In this document: in pieces, positions 21,344 through 30,490 of the stretch
How positions within the stretch are numbered: the first letter of the stretch is position 1
Layout of the letters: every line of letters starts with the position of its first letter
Assembly (NCBI GenBank): GCA_902597545.1
Contig: CACJYD010000006.1
Span: forward strand, 16,224-80,223
DNA from: an uncultured Bacteroidota bacterium
GTDB lineage: Bacteria; Bacteroidota; Bacteroidia; Flavobacteriales; Flavobacteriaceae
Direction: 5' to 3'
Length of the DNA: 64,000 nucleotides
Translations under genes and position numbers: made by a program
The notes under the pieces: model-generated
Databases searched by the model: none
Told to the model about the DNA's origin: nothing
The model's input: only the letters and a program-made list of their open reading frames with translations

Positions 21344-22470
21344 AATTTATTATCTAAATCCTTTACTATTTTATCCTTCCATTCTAAAAATCTGTCTTCC
21401 CTGATTGCTTTTTTTGACTGTTCAATCAGCCATCTATAAAATCCTAGATTGTGGATAGTTGCAATTTCTTTACCCAAAAATTCATTTATAGAAAACAAAT
21501 GTCTAAGATAAGATTTTGTATAAAGTTTATCTACAAATGTTATTCCATCAGCATCTATTAGGCTATTATCGTATTTCCATTTCTTATTCTTGATATTTAT
21601 TGTTCCATTTTTTGTAAATAACATTCCATTACGTGCGTTTCTGGTTGGCATTACACAATCGAACATATCCACGCCTAGAGCAATATTTTCAATAATATTT
21701 GTGGGTGTTCCTACACCCATTAAATATCTGGGCTTTTCCCATGGTAAAATTGAGCATACTTCATGACACATTTCGTACATTAATTCATGAGGTTCTCCAA
21801 CTGAAAGACCACCAATTGCATTACCGGGCATATCATGATTAGAAATAATTTCAGCTGATTGCTTTCTTAGGTCAGCATAAATACTTCCCTGAACAATAGG
21901 AAACAAGAATTGATTATACTCATATTTTGAACTAGTTGATTTAAATCTATTGATGCATCTGACTAACCATTCATGAGTCAAGTCCATAGATTTTCTAGCA
22001 TATTTTTTATCACAAGGATAGGGCGTACATTCATCAAACGCCATCACAACATCTGCCCCAATGTTTCTTTGAATATCAATTGCTTTTTCAGGGCTAAAAA
22101 AATGATAAGAACCGTCAATGTGAGATTTAAAATTAACTCCATCGCTATTGATTTTTCTGTTTGATGATAAAGAATATACTTGGTAGCCACCACTATCAGT
22201 TAAAATATTATTATTCCAACTCATGAACTTATGAATTCCACCAGCCTTAATAATTGTATTTTCACCTGGCCTTAGATATAAATGATATGTGTTAGATAAA
22301 AGTACTTTAGGAGAAATATTTTCAATTAAATCTTTATTATGAACACCTTTAATAGCAGCAGAAGTAGCCACGGGCATAAAAATTGGAGTTTCAAAAGTAC
22401 CATGATCTGTTGTAATTTTACCTAATCTAGCTGAGGAATTGGAATCCTTCTTTAATAACTCAAATTTCAT
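21340..22470 (-). CDS. tgt: Queuine tRNA-ribosyltransferase
   Basis: FMPVATSAAIKGV, LSNTYHLYLRPG, LTDSGGYQVYSL, GGLSVGEP, DCVMPTRNARNG. Confidence 0.97.
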   Translation of the reverse strand: MKFELLKKDSNSSARLGKITTDHGTFETPIFMPVATSAAIKGVHNKDLIENISPKVLLSNTYHLYLRPGENTIIKAGGIHKFMSWNNNILTDSGGYQVYSLSSNRKINSDGVNFKSHIDGSYHFFSPEKAIDIQRNIGADVVMAFDECTPYPCDKKYARKSMDLTHEWLVRCINRFKSTSSKYEYNQFLFPIVQGSIYADLRKQSAEIISNHDMPGNAIGGLSVGEPHELMYEMCHEVCSILPWEKPRYLMGVGTPTNIIENIALGVDMFDCVMPTRNARNGMLFTKNGTINIKNKKWKYDNSLIDADGITFVDKLYTKSYLRHLFSINEFLGKEIATIHNLGFYRWLIEQSKKAIREDRFLEWKDKIVKDLDNKL

Positions 22471-22582
22471 TTAAGTCAAATATAATTTATATAAATATTA
22501 GAAATTAGTTTCTTGTTGATTAATTAACCGTTATAGTTGATAAGTTTAAGTTTATCAATAATCATAAAAAATATATTAATTA

Positions 22583-22590
22583 TAATTTTG
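22583..22590 (+). promoter_or_regulatory. TAnnTTTG -7-like element, 5 nt before the transketolase ATG
   Basis: TAATTTTG; no clear -33 TTTG. Confidence 0.4.
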
Positions 22591-22595
22591 ATTAT

Positions 22596-23432
22596 ATGCC
22601 TAATCTTAGTGATATTGTTGTACAAGTCAGGAGAGATATTTTAAGGATGGTACATCAGGTAAACTCAGGACATCCAGGTGGTTCACTTGGATGCACCGAA
22701 TTTATGGTTACCCTCTACTTTAAGATAATGAACATAAACAAAAAGTTTACCATGGACGGCAAAAATGAAGATCTCTTTTTTCTTTCCAATGGGCATATTT
22801 CACCTGTATTTTATAGTGTATTAGCAAGAGTTGGTTATTTCCCAGTTTCTGAGTTGAAGACTTTTAGAAAAATAAATTCTAGATTACAAGGTCATCCTAC
22901 GACTCATGAAGGACTTCCAGGTGTTAGAATTGCAAGTGGATCATTAGGACAAGGGTTTTCTGTAGCAGTTGGTGCAGCAATTACAAAAAAATTAAATAAA
23001 GAACGGCATATTGTTTATAGTCTGCATGGGGACGGAGAGCTACAAGAAGGGCAAAACTGGGAAGCAATTATGTATGCATCTGCAAATAAAATAGATAATA
23101 TCATTTGTACTATTGACAATAATAGCAAACAAATTGATGGTGATTTAAAAGATGTTTTGGATATGGGTTGTTTAAAAACAAAATTCGAGGCATTTGGATG
23201 GATTGTATTAAATATTGAAAATGGCAATAATTTGATTGAAATTGAAACTAAATTACATGAGGCTAAAAGTCTATGTTTTAAGGGAAAACCAATTATTATA
23301 ATTATGAAAACTGAGATGGGAAATGGCGTCGATTTCATGATGGGAACTCATAAATGGCATGGAGTTGCTCCAAACGATGAACAACTTGAATTAGCCCTAA
23401 ATCAAAATCCTGCAACCTTAGGAGATTATTAG
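22596..23432 (+). CDS. Transketolase, N-terminal subunit
   Basis: VNSGHPGGSLGCTEFMVTLYF, SNGHISPVFYS, LHGDGELQEGQNWEA. Confidence 0.93.
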   Translation: MPNLSDIVVQVRRDILRMVHQVNSGHPGGSLGCTEFMVTLYFKIMNINKKFTMDGKNEDLFFLSNGHISPVFYSVLARVGYFPVSELKTFRKINSRLQGHPTTHEGLPGVRIASGSLGQGFSVAVGAAITKKLNKERHIVYSLHGDGELQEGQNWEAIMYASANKIDNIICTIDNNSKQIDGDLKDVLDMGCLKTKFEAFGWIVLNIENGNNLIEIETKLHEAKSLCFKGKPIIIIMKTEMGNGVDFMMGTHKWHGVAPNDEQLELALNQNPATLGDY

Positions 23433-24398
23433 ATGAAAAAATTTGTTAATCAAGGGAATAATGATACTAGATCTGGCTTTGGAGCTGGTCTTCTTGAACT
23501 TGGACGTTCAAATAATGAAGTTGTTGCTTTATGTGCAGATTTAACAGGTTCTCTTAAAATGAATGAATTTAAAAAGGAATTCCCTGATAGATTTTTTCAA
23601 GTTGGAATTGCTGAAGCAAATATGATGGGAATTGCTGCTGGAATGACCATTGGAGGTAAAATTCCTTTTACTGGAACTTTTGCAAATTTTTCAACAGGGA
23701 GAGTTTATGATCAAATAAGGCAATCGATAGCTTACTCTGGAAAAAATGTTAAAATTTGTGCATCACATGCTGGTGTAACTTTAGGAGAGGACGGTGCAAC
23801 ACATCAAATTCTTGAAGATATTGGATTAATGAAAATGTTACCAGGTGTGACAGTGATAAATCCTTGCGACTTTAACCAAACCAAAGCTGCAACGATTGCA
23901 ATATGTAATCATATTGGACCTGTGTATTTAAGATTTGGTAGACCAAAAGTTCCAAATTTTACTGATATCAATCAAAATTTTGAGATTGGTAAAGGAATTA
24001 AGTTAATTGACGGAAATGATGTAACTATAGTTGCAACTGGTCATTTAGTTTGGGAAGCAATTGAGGCTTGTGCTCTACTAGAAAATGAAGGTATATCTAC
24101 AGAGCTAATAAACATTCACACAATTAAGCCACTTGACGAAGAAATAATTTTAAATTCAGTTTCAAAAACTAAATGCATTGTTTCAGCAGAGGAACATAAT
24201 ATTATTGGTGGTTTAGGTGAATCAATTTCTGGACTTTTGGTCAAAAATAATTTAGTACCCATGGAGTTTGTTGGTGTTGAGGATTCGTTTGGTGAATCGG
24301 GTACCCCATCTGAACTTATGAAAAAATATGGGCTTTCTGCGGAGAACATTTACAAAAAATGCAAAAAAGCAATTTCAAGAAAACAATTAGGTGTCTAA
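23433..24398 (+). CDS. Transketolase, C-terminal subunit
   Basis: RFFQVGIAEANMMGIAAGM, HAGVTLGEDGATHQ, YLRFGRPKVP. Confidence 0.93.
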   Translation: MKKFVNQGNNDTRSGFGAGLLELGRSNNEVVALCADLTGSLKMNEFKKEFPDRFFQVGIAEANMMGIAAGMTIGGKIPFTGTFANFSTGRVYDQIRQSIAYSGKNVKICASHAGVTLGEDGATHQILEDIGLMKMLPGVTVINPCDFNQTKAATIAICNHIGPVYLRFGRPKVPNFTDINQNFEIGKGIKLIDGNDVTIVATGHLVWEAIEACALLENEGISTELINIHTIKPLDEEIILNSVSKTKCIVSAEEHNIIGGLGESISGLLVKNNLVPMEFVGVEDSFGESGTPSELMKKYGLSAENIYKKCKKAISRKQLGV

Positions 24399-25027
24399 TT
24401 ACTTTAAGCACATTAATTTTTTTATTTAACAATAAAGCACTATCTCAAATAGAAATTGGTTTTAAAGGTGGCCTTAGTTTTAATTCTATAAATAACCAAA
24501 GTTTCTTTTTTGAATCAGAAAATATGTCCCACAATGTATTTGAAAAAAACAATGGCTACAGGTTTGGTTTTTACACTAAAATAAAATTAATTAAATCTCT
24601 ATTTGTACAGCCTGAAATATTTTATTCATCTATTAAAAAAAAATATGATCTAACCTTTCCTATAGATCATGAAAATTTTGTAGTTGATGAGTTTAAACAA
24701 AATAAAATTATTTTTCCTGTTCTCTTGGGCATGGATTTATTTGATAGGTTTAGCCTTTTTGTAGGACCAAATTTTAGTGTAAATAACAAAATATTTTTTA
24801 ACGAAAATAACGAAACCATTACACTAGAAAATCTATACGATAGATCAGAAATTTACCTAAATTATGGACTATCAGTAAAATTTAAAAAATTAATAATTGA
24901 TTTTAGGTTCGAAAGAGGTTTTAATGAGAAAGAAATTAAAGTTGTGGATATAATTGTTGATGATGTGAATCAAATTGTTAAATCAAATGGTTTGTTAACA
25001 ATTATTACTTTAGGATATAAATTTTAA
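24359..25027 (+). CDS. Outer-membrane beta-barrel (porin family) protein
   Basis: Signal peptide then QIEIGFKGGLSFNSI; YGLSVKFKKLIIDFRFERG; terminal GYKF. Confidence 0.75.
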   Translation: MQKSNFKKTIRCLITLSTLIFLFNNKALSQIEIGFKGGLSFNSINNQSFFFESENMSHNVFEKNNGYRFGFYTKIKLIKSLFVQPEIFYSSIKKKYDLTFPIDHENFVVDEFKQNKIIFPVLLGMDLFDRFSLFVGPNFSVNNKIFFNENNETITLENLYDRSEIYLNYGLSVKFKKLIIDFRFERGFNEKEIKVVDIIVDDVNQIVKSNGLLTIITLGYKF

Positions 25028-25944
25028 TCATTATCTAAATAATCTGGTGTACCATCCCCATCAGAATCATCTGCAATTCCGTCTCCATTCACGTCATATT
25101 CATCAATTGTTAAAATACCATCACCGTCGTCGTCAGTGTCAAGGTAGTTAGGAAAGCCATCTGAATCAGTATCATCATTATCAAAATTATGATCACCATT
25201 TAAATCCTCAATTATGGTTAGTACTGAATCATTATCATGATCAGTTCTATTTAGAGTCATTAGGTTTACTTGGAAAATGAGTGGAGAATATGGTTGAATA
25301 TTTCCAGTCCCGTTATTATAATAACCTAAACCTGAGGGGAAAATGACAAAACCTATACCAAAATTTAAAAAATCATATGTTCCATTTGGATTAATTCTAA
25401 TCTCACCCCTTTTAATTTTAGGTAGAAACTCCTGAAATCCTCTCACAACATTTTTAGCCTCTAGCCAAACAGGATTTTTTCTTTGATCAAAAACTTTGTT
25501 ATCAAATAAGAAGCCTTTGTATGATACAAAAACAGAATCAGCTACTGTTGGATTTTCGCCTGAGCCTTCTCTTAGAACCTCGTAGTACAATTTATGAACA
25601 ACTACATTATCATCATCATCTTTAACCTCAATGTCTAAAGATTTTACTTGTTCTGAAATAGGAGTTTTATCAATATTATCACCAGCAATTGTGTCAATTA
25701 TCAGTTCAGGGGTTTGATTATTTCCAATATTTTCAAAATCAGTGTAATTATAAAAATGAGTTTCCATAAATTCAATAATGGAATCGTTTTCAGCAATGTA
25801 TTGTGTCTCCAAATCTCTTTTTGGTGCAACATCCGGATCTGAGGATTCTTCTTTCTTACAAGAAGAAAGAAAAGAAATATTGATGCTCAAAAAAAGAATA
25901 ATTAAAAAATTTTTTTTAGACATATTTTTTGAAAACATCGGCAA
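25024..25944 (-). CDS. FKBP-type peptidyl-prolyl isomerase lipoprotein with C-terminal TSP3-like Ca-binding repeats
   Basis: Lipobox SFLSSCKK; FKBP-like VSYKGFLFDNKVFDQ..GFQEFLPKIKRGE; DTDSDGFPNYLDTDDDGDGI...DSDGDGTPDYLDND. Confidence 0.85.
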   Translation of the reverse strand: MPMFSKNMSKKNFLIILFLSINISFLSSCKKEESSDPDVAPKRDLETQYIAENDSIIEFMETHFYNYTDFENIGNNQTPELIIDTIAGDNIDKTPISEQVKSLDIEVKDDDDNVVVHKLYYEVLREGSGENPTVADSVFVSYKGFLFDNKVFDQRKNPVWLEAKNVVRGFQEFLPKIKRGEIRINPNGTYDFLNFGIGFVIFPSGLGYYNNGTGNIQPYSPLIFQVNLMTLNRTDHDNDSVLTIIEDLNGDHNFDNDDTDSDGFPNYLDTDDDGDGILTIDEYDVNGDGIADDSDGDGTPDYLDND

Positions 25945-25994
25945 GATACAATTTTCTTAATATTTTTGTAAGAGTTTTGATAGCTAATTATTAA

Positions 25995-26486
25995 ATGAAA
26001 ACAGAGGTTTTAGATGAAAATCAAATCATGAGAATATGCAATAGATTTGCATTTCAAATTTTAGAAAATTCTGATGATTTTGATGATATTCATTTAATTG
26101 GAATTAAGGAGAAGGGATTTGAAGTTGCCAAAATTATTGAGAATGAGTTAAAATTAATATCTAATAAAAATATTTGCTTAAACTCTATCAAAATCAACAA
26201 AAAAAATCCAAAAGATCCTGTATCATCAGATATTAATTTAAAAACAAAGTATAAAACGATTTTTTTAATTGACGACGTACTGAACACAGGAAAGACCCTA
26301 ACTTATTCATTATCATTTTTATTAAAATTTAATTTTAAAAGCATTAAAACATTGGTTTTAATTGATAGAAATCACAAGGAATTTCCAATTAAAGTCGACT
26401 ACAAAGGAATTTCTTTATCCACAAATATTGATGATAATATTAAATTAGTTAATGATAAAAAGAAATTAAAAGCTGTTCTTTTCTAA
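25995..26486 (+). CDS. Phosphoribosyltransferase, PyrR-like
   Basis: TIFLIDDVLNTGKTLTYSL PRPP loop. Confidence 0.85.
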   Translation: MKTEVLDENQIMRICNRFAFQILENSDDFDDIHLIGIKEKGFEVAKIIENELKLISNKNICLNSIKINKKNPKDPVSSDINLKTKYKTIFLIDDVLNTGKTLTYSLSFLLKFNFKSIKTLVLIDRNHKEFPIKVDYKGISLSTNIDDNIKLVNDKKKLKAVLF

Positions 26487-27002
26487 AATTTGCATAATTA
26501 ATTTACAAGTTTTTTTAATATCATTTTCACCACAATCAATTATATATTGTGCCTTTTGATAAAATAAATTACGCTCAAATAAATGTTTGTTTACAAAAAT
26601 TAACATTTCTTGCTCACTTTCTATTGATTTGATTAACGGTCTAGTTTGTTTTCTTTTAAATAATCTCGAAGCTAAGACTTTTGAATCTAAATTTATGTAA
26701 AATGAAAGGTCTGTTTTTTTTTGTATAATTTCCATATTATCGAAGTAACATGGAGTACCACCTCCGAGAGATAAAATAAAAGTACCCTTTTTATCCAATA
26801 TTTTTAATAGTATTTTTCTTTCAATTTCTCTAAATCCAATTTCACCAAAATCATTAAAAAGTTGTGAAATAGTTTTTGAATAATGAGACTCAATTTTTTG
26901 ATCTAAGTCAATAAAATCGATGCTAAGTTTTTTAGAAAGTCTTTTACCTATTTTGGTCTTTCCACAACCCATGTAACCTAAGAGTATTAATGGTGAAGTC
27001 AT
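26466..27002 (-). CDS. aroK: Shikimate kinase
   Basis: ILLGYMGCGKTKIGKRLSKKL, DLDQKIE, SLGGGTPC, RPL. Confidence 0.93.
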   Translation of the reverse strand: MTSPLILLGYMGCGKTKIGKRLSKKLSIDFIDLDQKIESHYSKTISQLFNDFGEIGFREIERKILLKILDKKGTFILSLGGGTPCYFDNMEIIQKKTDLSFYINLDSKVLASRLFKRKQTRPLIKSIESEQEMLIFVNKHLFERNLFYQKAQYIIDCGENDIKKTCKLIMQILEKNSF

Positions 27003-27028
27003 ATTTCACAAATTTATGAGAAATAATC

Positions 27029-27059
27029 TTTGAAATATATGTTTACGGCCCTATATTTG
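27029..27059 (+). promoter_or_regulatory. Bacteroidetes-type promoter for tRNA-Lys/tRNA-Leu
   Basis: TTTG-N19-TATATTTG, 15 nt before tRNA-Lys. Confidence 0.85.
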
Positions 27060-27074
27060 CAAGCGTTTGAAAAA

Positions 27075-27147
27075 GACCTGGTAGCTCAGCTGGTAGAGCA
27101 TCTCCCTTTTAAGGAGAGGGTCCTGGGTTCGAGCCCCAGCCAGGTCA
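27075..27147 (+). tRNA. tRNA-Lys (anticodon TTT)
   Basis: GACCTGGTAGCTCAGCTGGTAGAGCATCTCCCTTTTAAGGAG...GGTTCGAGCCCCAGCCAGGTCA. Confidence 0.97.
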
Positions 27148-27155
27148 CTACTCTA

Positions 27156-27239
27156 GCGCACGTGGCGGAACTGGTAGACGCGCTAGGTTGAGGGCCTAGT
27201 GGGAAATATCCCTTGGAGGTTCGAGTCCTCTCGTGTGCA
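27156..27239 (+). tRNA. tRNA-Leu (anticodon GAG)
   Basis: GCGCACGTGGCGGAACTGGTAGACGCGCTAGGTTGAGGGCCTAG... long variable arm ...GGTTCGAGTCCTCTCGTGTGCA. Confidence 0.95.
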
Positions 27240-27277
27240 CTATTCATAAATATAAAAAACACTAACTTATATTTAAA

Positions 27278-28750
27278 TTGAAGAAGAAGGTTTTTATAAT
27301 AGGCTCTGGATTCTCATCTTTATCAGCTGCATGTTACCTGTCCAAATCTGGTTATGATGTTCATGTATTTGAGAAAAATAATTCTCTCGGTGGAAGAGCT
27401 GCGCAATTTAAAGCTAATGGTTTCACATTTGATATGGGTCCAAGCTGGTATTGGATGCCGGATGTTTTTGAAAGATTTTTTAATGATTTTGGAAAGTCAT
27501 CAAAAAATTTCTATAAACTGAAAAAACTAAACCCAGCTTACAGAGTTATATTCAATAAAGAAAATCAGATTCAAATTGGAGATAATATTGATAGTATATC
27601 TAATCAGTTTGAAAAAATTGAAAAGGGAAGTGGTGAAAAATTAAAAAAGTTTTTAAAAGAGTCTAAAGAAAATTATGATCTGGCAGTTACAAACATGTTG
27701 TATAAAATGCCTGGAAAATCAATTTTTGAACTTATCAACTCAAAAACAATTTTAAAGGTTAATTTATTTTTAAGTAACATAAAAAAAGATATTGAAAAAA
27801 GATTTAAAGATCCGAAACTAAGGTCTGTCTTGCAATTTCCAGTCTTATTTTTAGGTGCAAAGCCCTCCAATACCCCTGCATTCTATAATTTTATGAATTA
27901 TGCAGACTTTGGTCTGGGAACATGGCAGCCTAAAAATGGATTCTATGATGTTGTAAAAGCAATGGTCAATATAGCTAAGGAGCATGGGGTGAATTTTAGC
28001 ACTAACTCTGAAATCCAAAAAATAGAAGTTGAAAAAAAACAAGTCAAAGGAATTTATGTTAATGGTAAACTCCAAAAATGTGATATTTTAATTTCAGGTG
28101 CTGATTATTATCACACAGAATCACTTTTGGATCAAAAATATAGACAATATTCTGAAGCCTATTGGGATAATAGAACTTGGTCTCCTTCATCACTATTGTT
28201 TTATCTTGGTGTCAATAAAAAATTATCAAATCTCGATCATCACAATTTATTTTTTGACACAGATTTTGATAAACATGCAAATGAGATTTATACAAATCCA
28301 AAATGGCCTTCAAACCCATTATTTTATTTAAACATTACCTCAAAGACATATGACCATACAGCTCCCCCTGGATATGAAAACTGCTTTATTTTAATTCCAC
28401 TATCTACTAATTTAGAAGATTCTGAAAAGATTCGTGAAAAGTATTATAAAATCGTTTTGGACAGAATCAAAAAAATTAGTGGTAATGACATTGAAAAAAA
28501 CATTGTTTATAAAAGAAGTTTTTGTGTTAATAATTTTAAAGAAACCTACAACTCCTATGGTGGAAATGCATATGGATTAGCAAATACTTTATTGCAAACC
28601 GCTTTTTTGAGGCCAAAATTGCAAAGTAAAAAGGTAAAAAAATTGTATTTTAGTGGACAGTTAACTGTACCTGGACCTGGTGTTCCCCCTGCAATTGTCT
28701 CAGGAAAGCTAGTTTCAGATATAATTATAAAAAATGAAAGAGCTTTTTGA
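27278..28750 (+). CDS. crtI: Phytoene desaturase
   Basis: VFIIGSGFSSLSAACYLSKSGYDVHVFEKNNSLGGRA; FTFDMGPSWYWMPDVFE; LYFSGQLTVPGPGVPPAIVSGKL; TTG start. Confidence 0.94.
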   Translation: MKKKVFIIGSGFSSLSAACYLSKSGYDVHVFEKNNSLGGRAAQFKANGFTFDMGPSWYWMPDVFERFFNDFGKSSKNFYKLKKLNPAYRVIFNKENQIQIGDNIDSISNQFEKIEKGSGEKLKKFLKESKENYDLAVTNMLYKMPGKSIFELINSKTILKVNLFLSNIKKDIEKRFKDPKLRSVLQFPVLFLGAKPSNTPAFYNFMNYADFGLGTWQPKNGFYDVVKAMVNIAKEHGVNFSTNSEIQKIEVEKKQVKGIYVNGKLQKCDILISGADYYHTESLLDQKYRQYSEAYWDNRTWSPSSLLFYLGVNKKLSNLDHHNLFFDTDFDKHANEIYTNPKWPSNPLFYLNITSKTYDHTAPPGYENCFILIPLSTNLEDSEKIREKYYKIVLDRIKKISGNDIEKNIVYKRSFCVNNFKETYNSYGGNAYGLANTLLQTAFLRPKLQSKKVKKLYFSGQLTVPGPGVPPAIVSGKLVSDIIIKNERAF

Positions 28751-29573
28751 TAAAATTTCTGAGGAATGTTCTAAAAATGTTACGAAGTCATACAGTACTT
28801 CGTTCAGTTTAGCAACCAAAATGCTTTCTTCAAATATCAGACAAGATATTTATAACATTTATGGATTTGTCAGATTTGCAGATGAAATAGTTGATACTTT
28901 TCATTCTTACAATAAAAAAGAATTATTTAAAAGATTTGTTGATGATTTAAATCACTCTCTAAAGCAGAAAATTAGCTTAAATCCAATTTTAAATTCTTTT
29001 CAAAAGACAGTTCATAAGTATAATATTGATAGGGGTTTAATTAATTCTTTTCTAAAAAGTATGGAGCAAGACTTGAAGAAGAAAAAATATGAAAGTCTGC
29101 AAGAGTACAAAGAATATATATATGGATCTGCTGATGTGGTAGGGCTTATGTGTTTAAAAGTTTTTGTTAGTGGCAGAAATGATGATTATAAAAAACTAAA
29201 ACCATATGCAATGTCCCTAGGCTCAGCATTTCAAAAGGTAAATTTTTTGAGAGATATAAACGATGATTACAAAAAATTAAATAGGGTATACTTCCCCGGT
29301 GTTGACTATGGAACTTTCAATGATGATGTAAAAAATAATATAATGATTGATATTGAAAAAGATTTTGCCAAAGCTTTAAAGGGAATTTATATGTTACCAA
29401 ATAACTCTAAATTTGGGGTTTACGCTGCATATAAATATTATAAAAGACTTTTAAGAAAGCTAGAAAGGGCATCATATTTGCAAATAAAAAGTGAGAGAGT
29501 TCGTGTACCTAATTATCAAAAAGTTGATGTTTTGGCTCGTTCTTACGTCAGATATAGACTAAATATTTTATAA
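28734..29573 (+). CDS. crtB: Phytoene synthase
   Basis: SYSTSFSLATKML, YGFVRFADEIVDT, YIYGSADVVGLMCLKVF, KVNFLRDINDD, RVYFPG. Confidence 0.94.
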   Translation: MKELFDKISEECSKNVTKSYSTSFSLATKMLSSNIRQDIYNIYGFVRFADEIVDTFHSYNKKELFKRFVDDLNHSLKQKISLNPILNSFQKTVHKYNIDRGLINSFLKSMEQDLKKKKYESLQEYKEYIYGSADVVGLMCLKVFVSGRNDDYKKLKPYAMSLGSAFQKVNFLRDINDDYKKLNRVYFPGVDYGTFNDDVKNNIMIDIEKDFAKALKGIYMLPNNSKFGVYAAYKYYKRLLRKLERASYLQIKSERVRVPNYQKVDVLARSYVRYRLNIL

Positions 29574-29575
29574 TA

Positions 29576-30022
29576 ATGGAAATTTTTCTTTGGATTTTAT
29601 CTTTGTTAGGTGCCTTTTCAATCATGGAATTTATGGCATGGTTTACTCACAAATACATCATGCATGGTTTTCTTTGGTATCTACACGAAGACCATCACAA
29701 AAAAGATCATGACTCTTGGTTTGAAAGAAATGACACTTTTTTTCTGTTTTATGCCGTTGTTAGTATGTTGTTCGTTCTTTCGTGGGCCAAATTAGGTTTT
29801 TTCTTTGGTCTTCCTATTGCTATAGGAATTTTTCTTTATGGCTTAACTTACTTTATTGTCCATGATATTTTTATCCATCAAAGATTTAAAATGTTTAGAA
29901 ATATAGATAATAAGTATGCTAGAGGCATAAGAAGAGCTCATAAAATTCATCACAAAAATATTCATAAAAATGGCGGTGAATGTTTTGGAATGTTAATTGT
30001 TCCCTTTAAGTATTTTAAATAA
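29576..30022 (+). CDS. crtZ: Beta-carotene hydroxylase
   Basis: FTHKYIMHGFLWYLHEDHHKK, FIVHDIFIHQRF, AHKIHHKN (fatty-acid-hydroxylase-type His boxes). Confidence 0.93.
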   Translation: MEIFLWILSLLGAFSIMEFMAWFTHKYIMHGFLWYLHEDHHKKDHDSWFERNDTFFLFYAVVSMLFVLSWAKLGFFFGLPIAIGIFLYGLTYFIVHDIFIHQRFKMFRNIDNKYARGIRRAHKIHHKNIHKNGGECFGMLIVPFKYFK

Positions 30023-30488
30023 TTGACATTTGTGCTGCTGCAGCTGCACAATCATATCCTTTGTTCCCAAACTTACCTCCACTCCTATCCATAGCTTGAT
30101 TGTAATTATCATCTGTAAGCAAGCACAGTACAATTGGACAATTCGAATTAATGTTTAAATCTTTAATTCCATCAAATACAGATTGCGAAATATATCTAAA
30201 ATGTGATGTCTCACCCTTAATGATACTTCCAATTGCAATTATAGCATCATATTTTTTTAATGATTGCATTTTAGAGCATCCAAAAATTAGCTCAAAACTG
30301 CCAGGCACTTTTAACTTATCAATATCATTAGAATCAAGACCTATTTGATTAAAAAAACTAATTGCTCCACTTAATAATCTGTTTATAATTTCTGGATTCC
30401 ATTCTGAATATACAATTGCAAACCTTTTTTCTGAAGCTAGTTTTAATCTGTTAATATCAACCTCTTTGGGTTTATGCTGAGTGGACAT
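30015..30488 (-). CDS. ribH: 6,7-dimethyl-8-ribityllumazine synthase
   Basis: VYSEWNPEIINRLLSGA, VPGSFELIFG, AIGSIIKGETSHFRYI, NKGYDCAAAA. Confidence 0.95.
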   Translation of the reverse strand: MSTQHKPKEVDINRLKLASEKRFAIVYSEWNPEIINRLLSGAISFFNQIGLDSNDIDKLKVPGSFELIFGCSKMQSLKKYDAIIAIGSIIKGETSHFRYISQSVFDGIKDLNINSNCPIVLCLLTDDNYNQAMDRSGGKFGNKGYDCAAAAAQMSII

Positions 30489-30490
30489 AA

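Noticed and set aside
22596-24398. Transketolase as a broken gene
   Set aside because: The two-gene form is a known functional arrangement in many bacteria and archaea; the junction is clean and both halves keep their motifs.
24359-24398. 40-nt overlap of transketolase C-subunit and the OMP as a possible frameshift
   Set aside because: The OMP has its own signal peptide and the transketolase ends naturally; a co-directional overlap is enough.
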